DNA of 64,000 bases, taken from contig QCXZ01000003.1 of NCBI GenBank assembly GCA_025024175.1, positions 34,620,257 through 34,684,256 on the forward strand. Reading direction: 5' to 3'. Source of the DNA: Rhyzopertha dominica. Taxonomy: Eukaryota; Arthropoda; Insecta; Coleoptera; Bostrichidae. The notes under the pieces are model-generated. The model did not search any database. It was not told the origin of the DNA and saw nothing but the letters and a program-made list of their open reading frames with translations. This document shows positions 13,049-23,600 of the stretch, piece by piece; within the stretch, counting starts at the first letter, position 1; every line of letters begins with the position of its first letter. A program made the position numbers and the translations under genes.

Positions 13049-13825
13049 CTAAGTGGGATCCCTGAGGATAAAAGGATCTGACCTATAACCATTTATATTC
13101 AAGATGTGAGCACGATTAGTAAGGAATGATTCTATCCAAGACAAAAGCGATCCACACAAACCGTACCCACCCAATTTACATACCAATCTTTCATGGTTGA
13201 TACTATCAAAAGCTATGCTGAAGTCAGTGTAAACAGCGTCAACCACAAAGCCCCTCTCTAAACAATTACAGATAAAATTTACGTATGAAAACAAATTAGT
13301 AACGGTTGATTTACCCGACAAAAACCCGTGCTGTTCATCAATAATAGTTTCCTTAAAAATAAAAGATAATTTGGTAGTGACAAGTTTGTCAAGAATTTTA
13401 GGAATACATGACTGAATAGTAATCGGTCGATAGTTTGTCACATCAGACCTATCCCCCTTTTTAAAAATAGGAATAGAATAACACATTTTCCAATAGTCTG
13501 GAAAGTTGCCTTGAGAAAGTGAAATATTATAGATTATAAAAAGGGGGAATGCTAAAGATTCAGCACAACTTTTAATAAAAATAGGAGGAATTAAGTCAGG
13601 ACCTGCCATACCATCAACCGCCACCTCTCTTAGACTTTTGTTAAGCTCCTCAACAGAAATAAAAAGTCTGTTGTAAGAAACTGGGTTTTTTAGTGATTTT
13701 TCTAAATCAGAATTATCCAAAGACATAAATGGCTTATAAGTAGAACCAAAGTAGCTTGCCAGAAGCGCAGCAATGTCAGCGCCATCTGATGCATGTTTTT
13801 CTCCATGGTGCAAAAAGCCAGGCAC
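13049..13825 (-). pseudogene. LINE ORF2 part 2: RT fingers and first palm motif
   Basis: The frame encodes the N-terminal half of the reverse transcriptase. Motifs in order: AGPDLIPPIFIKSC near residue 75, PIFKKGDRSDVTNYRPITI near 125, EQHGFLSGKSTVTNLF near 165, and VDAVYTDFSIAFDSINHERL near 195, which contains the first catalytic aspartate (YTDF). It ends in ILRDPT just where PQGSHLGP should be. The expected PQGSHLGP continues in another frame, so a small deletion upstream of that box has broken the reading frame. Its frame matches the endonuclease segment upstream, from which it is separated by a single TAA stop. Confidence 0.92.
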
Positions 13826-13837
13826 CGAATTACAGTT

Positions 13838-14944
13838 TTAATTTTTGGATTTAATATATTTCCAGAACAATTTGGTGTTATTAGGAATAGAATTTTCTAC
13901 ATTAGAAATATAATCGGAGTAAGCTTCCCGCACCATGATTTTGCATCGTTTTCTTAGTTCAACAAAGTCAGAATAATCTGCATCAGACTTAGATATTTTA
14001 AATTTGCGATGGATATGACGTTTACATTTAATGAGTTTAATAATATCTTTGTTGAACCAAGAAGGAAAATTTGATTTGTTATTTATTCGTTTAGTTACAC
14101 AACGCTCCATAATATCTTCCAAAATAAAATAGAAATGATCAACACATTGATTAATATCGTTACTGTTATACAGGATGTTCCAATCGACGCTACAAAATAA
14201 CCAATTTAAGGCATCATAATTTGCATTCTTAAAGTCGTAAAAATAGTATGTGGGGGTTTTTAGTTCATTGTATTTAAAGTAATTAATTTCTAAGGGTGGA
14301 TGAAAAATATCACAGTTTGTAAGAGGTAAACATTCAGTAACAACTATAGCACAGTTATTCGAAAAAACTAGATCCAAAATTACATTATTACAATTCAAAA
14401 TATTGTTGAACTGAGTCAATCCTAGCAATGAAAACCTATCACAGATGCAGATTTCAATGTCACTGTTGATTTCGGTTCCATAAAATCCTGGGAGATCAGG
14501 ATCCTTATGCCAAATAATATTGGGCAGGTTGTAATCACCAGTAATTAAGATGGAGGTATCTTCATTATTGGAAATGATATTCTCGACCGAGTAAGCATGA
14601 TTCGAGTAATACTGCAGCGATGATCCAGGAGGAATATAGACTACACCAACTATCACAGATTCACGATCACAGTGTACCTTCAAAATTTCCTCGACATCAT
14701 TAGAGCTGGATAGCAATTTATGTGAAGGAAATTGACGTTTTACTGCAATGAACACTCCACCGCCTCTTGACTTGTTACTAGTTGCTGATGATCTGTCGTG
14801 ACGATAAACTATGTAACGATTATCAATAAATTCTTCATTGTAGATACCATCCAACAGCCAAGATTCAGTAATTAAAATTATGTCATAATCGTTGAGGAGT
14901 ACAGCATTTTGAAAGTCGTTTAATTTTGTTCTTAAGCCTCGCAC
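13838..14944 (-). pseudogene. LINE ORF2 part 1: AP-type endonuclease domain
   Basis: The first 230 or so residues form the endonuclease that nicks target DNA to prime reverse transcription. Motifs: YQNVRGLRTK at the N-terminus (extending a few codons beyond the listed start), LITESWL near 25, GGGVFIAVK near 61, GVVYIPPGSS near 99, ITGDYNLP near 136, and a weakened final box CDIFHPPLEI where SDHxP is usual. Residues after about 250 are the linker to RT and end in FWKYIKSKN before a TAA stop. The codons after that stop (NCNSVPGFL) continue the family sequence in frame, so the stop is a nonsense mutation. The listed start is a GTG inside the conserved motif, not a true initiator. Confidence 0.9.
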
Positions 14945-15059
14945 GTTTTGGTAAAATATATTTAATTTTTTATACTAGATGGTAAGGAGCACTGTAACGT
15001 ATTATGAGAACCTAGTCAGTCTTGCTTTTGAAGATTGTTTGGTTTTTTCTTGTAATTAA

Positions 15060-15275
15060 TAAATTTCTTTATAGCAATTTATAGCTTCTGTAGCTTCCAG
15101 ATTTAACCTCAAGTTCTTCACAATCTATTGTAGCATTAATTTTAGACTCTACATAATTAACAATCTGATCTATGGAACAGCTTAGATTAACTTTAGATAT
15201 ATGTATATAAGTTTTTGGAATATAGGGCATTAGCCAGTTGTCTGTAGTTCCTATTCCAAATTTAACTGTAGATTA
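15060..15275 (-). pseudogene. LINE ORF1 C-terminal remnant
   Basis: Minus-strand translation from about 15275 gives VKFGIGTTDNWLMPYIPKTY, then IHISKVNLSCSIDQIVNYVE, and finally SYRSYKLL. This matches the C-terminal part of Jockey/CR1-type ORF1 proteins, with the pattern hVxxLxxxtxxedixxylxx, xxCexLxxkxxxYxSFK. These proteins bind the element RNA. The frame stops near 15085, and the ORF1-ORF2 junction region is short. The sharp change at 15275 to sequence of another LINE shows that the ORF1 start was lost on insertion. Confidence 0.7.
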
Positions 15276-15800
15276 ATTCTTGAATCCTCTTTACAAATGG
15301 CATAGTCTATTATGGTCTTAGTCTTTTCAGTTGGTTGAATCCAGGTATATCGGGGAATGTCTATGAAGGTAATATCCGTTCATTATTCGCACGTTGTATT
15401 GTTGACATATTTCAACTTTATCACTTTGTCATTTGCCCTACGTCCTATTCGAGCGTTGAAATCTTCTAGTGGGATAATTTTTCTGTGGTTATTTATCTGG
15501 CCTAGAAAAATCTTCTTCAAAGCTGTTTTTACAGCCACTCTTTCGTTATCTTTTGAAATTTCTTGTTTATAAGTATTGATACACCTGTTCTAGCTCTGTC
15601 TTTATTAAAACCGCTATATATAAGTGGATTTACTTGTGTAAAATTTCAGAGCCCTCTCCCTTCCTTTTTATCTCTGTTAGAGGGCTAATGTCCATTTGTA
15701 AATCATTGATGGAGTCAAGTACTTTTTTTTTGTTGATTGCGGAATCCCCTAACATTCCATGTTCCAAAAATTTCCATTTCCATTTTTTCTTAGGGCTGTT
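15275..15800 (-). pseudogene. endonuclease relic of a second LINE
   Basis: Minus-strand reading, across two or three frames, gives IFGTWNVRGFRNQQKK near 15750-15780, SINDLQMDISPLTEIKRKG near 15660-15720, IYSGFNKDRARTGVSILI near 15560-15620, EDFNARIGRRAND (family: GDFNARVG) near 15427-15465, and RYTWIQPTEKTKTIIDY near 15301-15352. These are the ordered motifs of the LINE endonucleases often annotated as craniofacial development protein 2-like. The glycine of GDFNAR is changed to glutamate and several frameshifts are present. The relic ends abruptly after ICKEDSRI, where the ORF1 remnant of the Jockey-type LINE begins. That LINE has probably inserted into it. Confidence 0.78.
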
Positions 15801-17640
15801 TATATTCCGAGGTATGTTGTTAAATTTTTTTGCAATTTATGGATTTTTGGGAGTGGGAAGTTGCAAGTACCCTCTCTCGTTAGCTACATAACGTACAGCC
15901 ATGATGTGATTAACTAGAACTTATTGTTGTCATACTAAATTTGTATAACCATGATCCTGTACTGCCAAAACCTACACAATACGACCCATATACCTAAAGC
16001 ATATCTAACTATCTGTCTATAGGAAAAATTTTACCAGATAATTTTAAGTAACTAAGGAGCTTTTTGTTAAAGGAGAAACAACTGTTGGTCTCAGACTATT
16101 TTGATAATCTTGTTGTACAGCATAAAACATTTAGGAAGCTATACACTACCTGCATACTCGTATATTCATCGCATAAGGATGTATCTACTGTTTATAAGTA
16201 GTTATTGTATAAATATTGGTGTCCTTATCATCACTATTTGTTCCTCTTCCCTAATTTACATTAAATACACAATCAGTAACCTTTTCCTCCGAGATTCCTG
16301 TATACCGCAAATGCATCTACCGATCTCGAGGAGTAAACAGTATGGTCCACTGAGATCACGCTGATATAATAGAAGAGTTTTTGTGGCGAACCGAAGAACG
16401 TGTTTCCACTAAAAAGTGTTAACTCAATTTTTCGAACCAATGCTCACATTGGTTTTACCGCCTTGTAGAGGTTGGTTTAGTTATGAAGAATGTCTCGGAT
16501 GAAAACGACTACAAAATTCATTAGAACTGTATGTTATCGCTAGTTAGTACCACAACTATTTTACAGATAATAAAAAAGTTCTGCTATTATTAATTTGAAC
16601 ATTTTATTTTTGTTGTTAACATAGCTTAAATATACTTTGACGTGGTATAACACAGCAAAAGAATAAAGGATTAAGTTTATTTGTTCTTGTATTTTATACT
16701 TAGTTGAAAGTCTACTTTACCGCCACATATAATCAAATACAAGGAATATTTATCCATTATTCACTAATTCCCAGTTACGGTTCGTGAGTAGGCTGTAGGT
16801 GCTTGTCCAAGAAACCTAGAACATTACAATTAGAATACTGATTTATATTAATTATTTTATGTGAACCCTTTGATCCCCGCTTGAATGTCAAATATAAAAT
16901 TAATAAAAACAACATATGTGTACATGTATAGAACTGAACTGAACAAGCAATTAGGATTCATTCGTTCAAAACACCTATTCGACACCAATATTTTTACTGA
17001 TTCATTTTTATGACGTAAATGGCGCGGTTGAAACACGTAATAAAAAAATTGAGCTTCACCTTGTTTCTACTATGAAACCAGATCTTTTCCTGTATTTATT
17101 CACTTAAATTTTGATCTACTAAATTTAGCTTCAGGATTTGTTCAAACTAGTTTAAAACATCATTAAACACGGTATCTGTGATGATGTTGGCAACACTACA
17201 GCCAACTCATATGGTTGTGTGCTAAAATTGATTAAGATCATTGAGGACATTTATTGCTGAAACAAACTTTATCATACCGTTTTTTACATGGATGGGAGAC
17301 AATAAGCAAAAACAAGAACAGACTGAGCTTTTTGATTGCCTGCATATCGAACAACTGCATACAATTCAGTTAAAAACTCTCCGATTCAGAAATGGATACG
17401 CCCTAAACAAGGCGAAAGACTTGTCACGGAAGAAGTTTTGTAAGGAAAACATTTCAAAAGTGCTATACACTTCAAAAGGCATTACTGAGAGACAAGTGAT
17501 GTAAGATGGGATCTCATAGTGATATCTGTGATAAAACTCTTAAGCTGATTGTCTAAATACTCCGTCTGGGTTGCGTTGTCACACAAGACCCGTCATACCT
17601 GAATGGACAGTTCTTCGTTTTAAATCATAAACATCTCTTG
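15801..17640. other. no gene recognised
   Basis: AT-rich, with no coding or repeat signature on either strand. The open frame at 17241-17504 (plus, 87 codons, charged C-terminal half) is the most protein-like stretch, but matches nothing I know. Confidence 0.4.
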
Positions 17641-18990
17641 GAATCTATCATGTTCTGCCGTAAGAGGGACCGGGACAATTGGCTATATTCCTTTGCAACT
17701 TAGAAAGAGCGGCTGTTCCTACAGGATATATAACGCTTGGTACATACACCGAAAAGCCAAGGCGAGATTCATACGCCCAGGCTAAAGCTTTCCGACCCAT
17801 CATTTAACCATTGTTTGTCCTAAATGCATTAAAGAAACTATGCACCTCGGGGATGTTGCTTTAGGCTTAGCAAGGCAGGAAAACAATGTGATTTAGCTTT
17901 ACATAAATTGGCTTGGAAGATATATCAACGGGATAAATTCGTCGTCAGGACTTCTCTAGGACATGTGTCCATATAAATAGTTGTTACAAAGGGATGCCCG
18001 CAGGACGCCGCTGTTCCAGAGACCTGTAGTTATGTATATTAGAAATAAACCGTCCAATGTTATCACCTCCCTTGTGTCGACAGCTTGAATGTGAAATTGT
18101 GAGCTTTTCGATTTTTTATTCCAGCCGGGTTCGAACTATAGATGTGCTGCTTATGAGGCTAGAAGTGTACGTTATTGCACTAAACGAGTCTTTCTTCTAC
18201 ATATTGCCCCAACCCCTACCTCTTTAAGAAATTCTACAGATCCATCGTATGCGGACATCTAACATATATCTGTTCCTACTTTACTGTTGAAAACAATAAT
18301 GGCTAGCAAAAACAACAAAGGCTACACAATAGACTGCCACCACCTTTCATTTACGAAACGCATATAAATAATTGAAATATATGTTGAGCCAAATGTGCTT
18401 ATTTTCAATAAAAGAATTTTTTTCGTTGAATTAATAAGTCCGTAACCTATACCAAACATAAAAATACTTTGCACGCACCGCCTGTCTCATGTTATCGCTA
18501 TTCTTATTTTTGCTTCGCAGTTCCCCCATCATAAGCTGATGGATAGGCAACGCGCAGACAGGCGAGCGTCGGAAAAAATCAGAAGTTCTGCCGCTATGTC
18601 AACTCCGTTGGTTTCACAGCCTGCTTTAATGAGGGTCACCACAAAATACCTTGGGTAAAAACTAGGTACACGTCAGGCTGACCTTGCAGATTCACCTGGA
18701 AAGTGTACATGCATGTAACAGAAGCTTTGCGATCTTACCTATACATGAATGGAAGAACATGGGGGACTGATGCTGAAAATAGTTTACTGGTTTTATACCA
18801 AGGTTTGATACCCATAGTAATGAGTCCTCGGCGTTGTGGCAATCCATCAACAAGAACGCAAAATACAAGCTAATAAAGATTTGTATGTCTAAGAGTCACT
18901 AAGAGATGAGCACAACGCATACCGCTAAACTAAATAAAATGTGAGCTCACTGAAATTAGAGTTACATCCTGAGCATGCAGCACATGGGTG
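17640..18990 (+). pseudogene. R1-clade LINE reverse transcriptase fossil
   Basis: Pieces of an R1-type RT appear in order on the plus strand. They are VHTPKSQGEIHT followed by QAKAFRPI (family: fIPKxGkxxxtxakxFRPISL) at 17735-17805, LALHKLAWKIY (family: TALHxLvxxIe) near 17900, and VTKGCPQ (family: VTxGCPQGGVLSP) at 17983-18005. Farther on come KYLG at 18644-18656, and GGLMLKIVYWFYTKV (family: WGLxPKmvyWlYtxVvRP) at 18762-18812. The catalytic box is not legible and a large part of the palm is missing. Many stops are present. R1 elements normally sit in 28S rDNA, but R1-clade relatives are scattered in insect genomes, and no rDNA is visible here. A tRNA-derived SINE lies within the span at 18118-18192. 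Confidence 0.68.
18118..18192 (-). repeat. tRNA-derived SINE head
   Basis: On the minus strand a tRNA-like order is visible. There is an A-box-like TTTAGTGCAATAACGTAC, a central CTCATAAG (the anticodon-loop position would read CAT), and a B-box GTTCGAACCCGGC. The stems are too imperfect for a functional tRNA, and the sequence continues without a T-run terminator. A SINE head or tRNA pseudogene is the better reading. Confidence 0.6.
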
Positions 18991-21680
18991 TAAGCAGTAC
19001 GATGTTTGATTTTCTGAAATCATTCAAAATGCTTATCTTTAAGGAGGGCAGAAGCAAGTTATAACTGGATGGGTTAAAGTGGGAAAAAATGTGAATTATT
19101 AAGTCAATGAAGGCCTCGTTTGCAGTCCGCATCTATGGAGCATGCAAAAGATTACTTTTGAACTGAATTCGTGGACAACAAGGAATTAACCAATAATAAT
19201 AAAGCACACTTGCTATAGCCAAGAGAGGAACCTTTTCTTCACCGGATGACATCCACGAACTGCGGCAGCAGCATATGTGGTCCGCGCTAAGTGAAAGTTG
19301 CAAAACTGAACAGGAGTTGGACCGTTTTATATGAAATTTTGCTGATTTGAAGCAACTTTTTGCATAGTGAGCTAGAGAGGATAAACTCCCAGCCATGGAT
19401 TAGTGGTTGTAATTTATACCTCTTGGGATGTGCTAGAGAATGAATATCACATCTCTATGCATTAGCAAAAACAACATTACCCTTTAAAGAAATACCATTC
19501 AACTTAATAATTTAAACAATTTCATTTTTGTAGGCTCTACGCTTGCACAGGTGCATGGCAACGTTTCGAAGCAACTGCTTGACACTCGTGTGACCTTGAA
19601 ACCGATAGTTTATACCTGGTATTGGACTAAGCCTTTCAGTGCTACCTTAATTACTTGTACGATTACGGTAGCCGCCGCTAGATGTCAGACCCGAAACTCG
19701 CATGACTAATTGAGTTTTGGTTGCCAGGATGCCAGACCGAAACAATTAGCTGTAGGCTCTATAGACTGTGGGCTGCGATTCGAGATGAACAGCAGTTCTA
19801 TTCGGGCGCGATACGTTCATAACATGTAGAACATCGTTATCTGCAAAAAGGAATCTATCTGATGTTTTGTTTAAAAATTGTTGACTGAGCAATATGCTTT
19901 TAAGCTTTATAATTCGTTAAAAAGCAAATTCTTAAATAATTTGTTTGTCGAATCCTGCCGGTATAATTAAATACGTTCTAGCGCAAGATGCCGTTAGTTC
20001 ATGCTACCTAAATGTGGTGGTGATGGAATGCTGCGCTTAGTTTTTAATATTATTAATAATTTCATGCACCTTTAAACTCCTTTTTGTCTAATTGTAATAC
20101 CTGGAACCTTTCTCGCTCAAACAGTGTTTTGCCATGACTGGCCAGTGACAATCAAATTTTTTGTCTATAATTTTGATGAGAACTGTTTCTCGTCGTAAAC
20201 AAAGAACGTTTCAATACAAAGGCAATAATGAACTTTGGATTGCAAAATATGTTAGCCAAACAAATGAAAACTGTTGCAATACAAAAAAGTAATTCTACAG
20301 CTTGTGTACTAATATTTTAGCATTCTTAATTAATGAAAAAAAAGAATTGCTTTTTTATTTAATGATCATGTTCATGTGTTTGTTATTTATTTAAACAAAT
20401 ATGATTAAGAGAAAGTTACATTACACTTTATTATACAATGCAGCACCATACATGTAGCTATTTAACAATGAGTAGTGCTGCCACACAAAACTTTACGAGT
20501 TTAAAACGAAATATTGTGAATCACTTTTGTTTCATTTACTTAATAGAATCTGAACAGCGTATCCCTAAACAACTCGCGACGCGGTATGCCGTAATATCCT
20601 CTTAGTCAAATTAATTTTCAGAGAACCACCAAGTCTTTAAGGTATTGAATGGGGTGCCACAATAACACCGGAATTTGATTATTGACCTGGGAAGTACAGT
20701 CAGCTGCCCGTCATATTTCTCAAGTACACAGATTCATAACCACAGAAAAAGGACATTAAAATCAAACAGTCTAGAATGTATATAAATATTAAACCTTTAT
20801 AGACTTTACTGTCGATTCAACAATTCACTTGCGAATGAATTTATAAAACGTCAAGTTGCATCATTATTTAAACACAATAACCGTTAACCATCATTAGTTG
20901 AGTATCTTAAATTAAAAACTTTTCTTCTCTGAAATTTAACTCGTGCACGCATCAGAATGAATTGACTTCGTTGGAGTCATTATAATGATTTGATATAGAG
21001 ATGCATAAAATATAGTGATCTGAATATAAGGAAAACATTCCTCCTACTCGAATATTTTCATACTAAAGGATTTGAAATAGATAACCAAAACGCTTCAATT
21101 AACAATAATTATTTACTTCACAGGTTTTCTATCAATTGTAATCGAAAAGGGACACATTTTTCACATACATATTGGACTTTTATAGTACATTGCCAAAAAA
21201 CAAACTAGTGACACTTGCCCTTATACTGATTAATCTTTTAAAGAACGTCTCGTTAATATTAATTATTATTAAACCGCACTTGTTGAATTCGTTTTAAATT
21301 AAATCACAAATTCTTTAGCCATTTAAAATAATGTTCTGGGATGAAATGCCCTATACCATTTCACCATACGATGGCTCGTTTGAAAACTTACATTCAGACA
21401 TGTCGAAGCATTCACGGAAAAGGAGCGGTAAGGTCAGGATTTGTCTGTTTAACATGTTCAACTAATCGAACTGTCAAGTTCAACAGACGATGTTAGTAGT
21501 AAGCATTAAATCACATCACTTTTTCGCACCACCTTCGTCCGTCAGCAAATCATAAGCGTTCATAATTTAACACCTATGATTTTCAGTACTTGTTAGACTG
21601 AATAGGCAAATATGTCAAAACCACGAAGCATGTCAAGTTTTGTTGTTGACAACAATAGAATAGAAGCTTACTGGTTAAAA
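18991..21680. other. no gene recognised
   Basis: No coding signature on either strand. TGTAGGCTCTA occurs at 19531-19541 and again at about 19752-19762 as a direct repeat around roughly 210 bp that contain GCCGCCGCTAGATG. This may be the target duplication of an unidentified short insert. Confidence 0.4.
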
Positions 21681-21951
21681 CAATATTTTAAACGTATGCT
21701 GTAAGTCGGGCTACCGATAGGGTATGAGTCTCCGCTGCAAGAGAATGGGCGAACAGTCTACAGATTGCAGTCGCCATCCCATGCATATCGCGCTAGTTGG
21801 CGTACATAAGGGGAAACTAAATATATTTGCGTCTCGTTGTCTGCATTGGGACTATAGTCGGGCTGAAGAGACTTATTAAGCGGAAACAAGCTGTCCATAG
21901 ATTGTTCTGATGCATACAACACGGAACAGCATCTAGTCAAATTGCAGAGAA
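21681..21951. repeat. first copy of a segment duplicated across the assembly gap
   Basis: The 271 bases are repeated almost exactly at 22052-22321 on the other side of the N run. Differences are small indels in short runs (for example ATTGGGACTATAG against ATTGGAGATAG, and AAACAAGCTG against AAACAGCTG). Confidence 0.95.
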
Positions 21952-22051
21952 NNNNNNNNNNNNNNNNNNNNNNNNNNNNNNNNNNNNNNNNNNNNNNNNN
22001 NNNNNNNNNNNNNNNNNNNNNNNNNNNNNNNNNNNNNNNNNNNNNNNNNNN
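21952..22051. other. assembly gap (100 Ns)
   Basis: Exactly 100 N characters, a standard placeholder for a gap of unknown size. Frames running through it are artefacts. Confidence 0.99.
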
Positions 22052-22321
22052 CAATATTTTAAACGTATGCTGTAAGTCGGGCTACCGATAGGGTATGAGT
22101 CTCCGCTGCAAGAGAATGGGCGAACAGTCTACAGATTGCAGTCGCCATCCCATGCATATCGCGCTAGTTGGCGTACATAAGGGGAAACTAAATATATTTG
22201 CGTCTCGTTGTCTGCATTGGAGATAGTCGGGCTGAAGAGACTTATTAAGCGGAAACAGCTGTCCATAGATTGTTCTGATGCATACAACACGGAACAGGCA
22301 TCTAGTCAAATTGCAGAGAAC
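22052..22321. repeat. second copy of the gap-flanking segment
   Basis: Near-identical to 21681-21951. It runs on into a more diverged relative of itself at 22350-22613, so the locus may also be a genuine tandem array with a unit of roughly 280-310 bp. Confidence 0.95.
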
Positions 22322-22349
22322 TGCGTTCTTAGCAGAAACCGCAACCAGA

Positions 22350-22615
22350 GACCCTGTCGGCGATTTAAACGCGCGCTATAAGGCCTCCGCTAGGAGGCGA
22401 GTGGGTGACACTGCCTACAAACGGCATGGATCTCTTGCTCTTCCATCACATCGACCACCTTGTTGTAAATAAGGAAAACTATATCTGTGCTACTGTCATA
22501 AGCCATGCATGGGCCATGTTGTCTCTGTTGGGATTATAGCCGTGCTGGAGGGGCTTATTAAGCCGAAACAACTGTCCACGGATTGTTCTGAGGCAAACAA
22601 CATGGGACAGGGATT
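22350..22615. repeat. diverged member of the same repeat family
   Basis: TCCGCTAGGAGGCGAGTGGG and, further on, GTCTCTGTTGGGATTATAG, CTTATTAAGCCGAAAC and GGATTGTTCTGAGGC align with the matching stretches of the two upstream copies (TCCGCTGCAAGAGAATGGG, GTCTGCATTGGGACTATAG, CTTATTAAGCGGAAAC, AGATTGTTCTGATGC). Confidence 0.75.
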
Positions 22616-23300
22616 TCGTCAAAAATATAATACTTAATTTAAGTAAAGTGTAGCTAAAAACAAATTGCTCATAACTTTTATGTAAATGTTTATTGTATAA
22701 CTAGTGTATGGATGAGATTATCATATTTTTTATCAATCTCGGGTAAACAAAATGCATTATTTTTGGAGAATTCTTTTTCACATCCATGGTCTTTGTTATT
22801 AGGTTAACCAGATTGTAGGACTGCAGCCAGCGTTAAGCTTTGTGCGTTTAGCATTCAACAGGGGATAGCTGATCAATCAGTATTTCAAGCAGCTGAGTTG
22901 TTTGTCAAAAAAAGATAATTGAATTCGAAATGTTGTAATCCCTTCCAGTAGTAAAGTAACACTAACCACCTTTAGCAAAATTTTACGCAGAGGGCGTAAT
23001 GGCACGCCTATTTAAAAACGTGGAGAGTCAGCGACGTGTGTCGCTAACATGATTGGCAGAAACTACCTGTTTTTTATAATCACACCAAGAAAAGCGAAGG
23101 AAAATTATATTATGAGTTTATAATTTATTTCTTTGATTGGGAATATTCGACTTTAAGTCAATTGTAGGCTTATTTATATAATTCTTCTTTTAATTAAATT
23201 AGATAATTTTTAAACAAATAATTCATTTGTATAAGCCGTTGCCATAATTATAATGTCATGTATTGATGTTTATTGAGTAAAATAGCAACTTTTGGATGGA
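22616..23300. other. no gene recognised
   Basis: AT-rich spacer between the repeat cluster and the SINE pair. I see nothing in it. Confidence 0.4.
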
Positions 23301-23309
23301 CAAATATAT

Positions 23310-23420
23310 TTTCTGCTGTCACCGCGGGATTCGAACCCTGACCTCCTGGCCTAGCCTCAGGTACTCCAATGCTGAGGGGTCCAGAGAATCTCGTTGAGAG
23401 CCTGGGGCAGAAGTTCATGT
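23310..23420 (-). repeat. tRNA-derived SINE (left arm of a head-to-head pair)
   Basis: The minus strand shows CTCAGCATTGGAGTACC (A-box region) and GGTTCGAATCCCGCGG (a canonical B-box), then GTGACAGCAGAAAATATATT. These are internal RNA polymerase III promoter boxes in tRNA spacing, with a tail unlike a tRNA. Confidence 0.7.
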
Positions 23421-23446
23421 AAATGAACCGTCTCACTAAGATTCTC
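23384..23446. repeat. nested palindrome at the SINE junction
   Basis: GAGAATCTCGTTGAG (23384-23398) is an imperfect inverted match to CTCACTAAGATTCTC (23432-23446). Between them, GTTCAT-GTAA-ATGAAC (23413-23428) is a perfect 6-bp stem. The two SINE heads meet here. Confidence 0.8.
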
Positions 23447-23600
23447 CGTCCCGCTCATAGTGCAATTGAAACTGAACGTGTAGTTCTGTGTTCGAGTCCT
23501 GGTGAGAGCATAGAATATTTTTCATCTAAAAATTGTCGTTGTACCCAATTTCCAAATTAATACATCACACTAACAGCATTATTTACAATAACAGGGTCTA
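23430..23600 (+). repeat. tRNA-derived SINE (right arm of a head-to-head pair)
   Basis: The plus strand carries GTTCGAGTCCTGGTGAGAGC (B-box and the following bases) at 23489-23508, then ATAGAATATTTTTCATC. This is the same layout as the left arm (B-box, GTGA-AGC, A/T-rich tail). The A-box is degraded (CATAGTGCAATTG). Confidence 0.68.

Larger units (their letters stand above)
12118..15275 (-). mobile_element. near-complete Jockey-superfamily LINE, 5'-truncated in ORF1
   Basis: One non-LTR retrotransposon occupies this span on the minus strand. From 5' to 3' it has the C-terminal end of ORF1 (about 15275-15085), then ORF2 with an apurinic-type endonuclease (14944-13838) and a reverse transcriptase (13825-12159). 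A short 3' tail follows, with a TA microsatellite near 12118-12130 that may be its terminus. ORF2 is interrupted only by one in-frame stop and one frameshift, so the copy is young compared with every other LINE here. The jump into EN-like sequence of a different LINE at about 15275 marks the 5' truncation, the usual result of incomplete target-primed reverse transcription. Clade within the Jockey superfamily (Jockey, CR1 or Crack type) is not settled from sequence alone. Confidence 0.88.

Noticed and set aside
17241..17504. 87-codon frame as a transposase piece
   Set aside because: Charged and plausible-looking, but no motif of any transposase or RT family could be aligned.
18118..18192. Functional tRNA-Met (CAT in the loop position)
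   Set aside because: Stems do not close and the 5' part is degraded. A SINE head or pseudogene is more likely.
21758..22054. Open frame spanning the N run
   Set aside because: Its centre is assembly gap. The rest is noncoding repeat.
23310..23500. True tRNA genes at the GGTTCGAATCC boxes
   Set aside because: No complete acceptor and D stems and no T-run terminator. The downstream A/T-rich tails fit SINEs.
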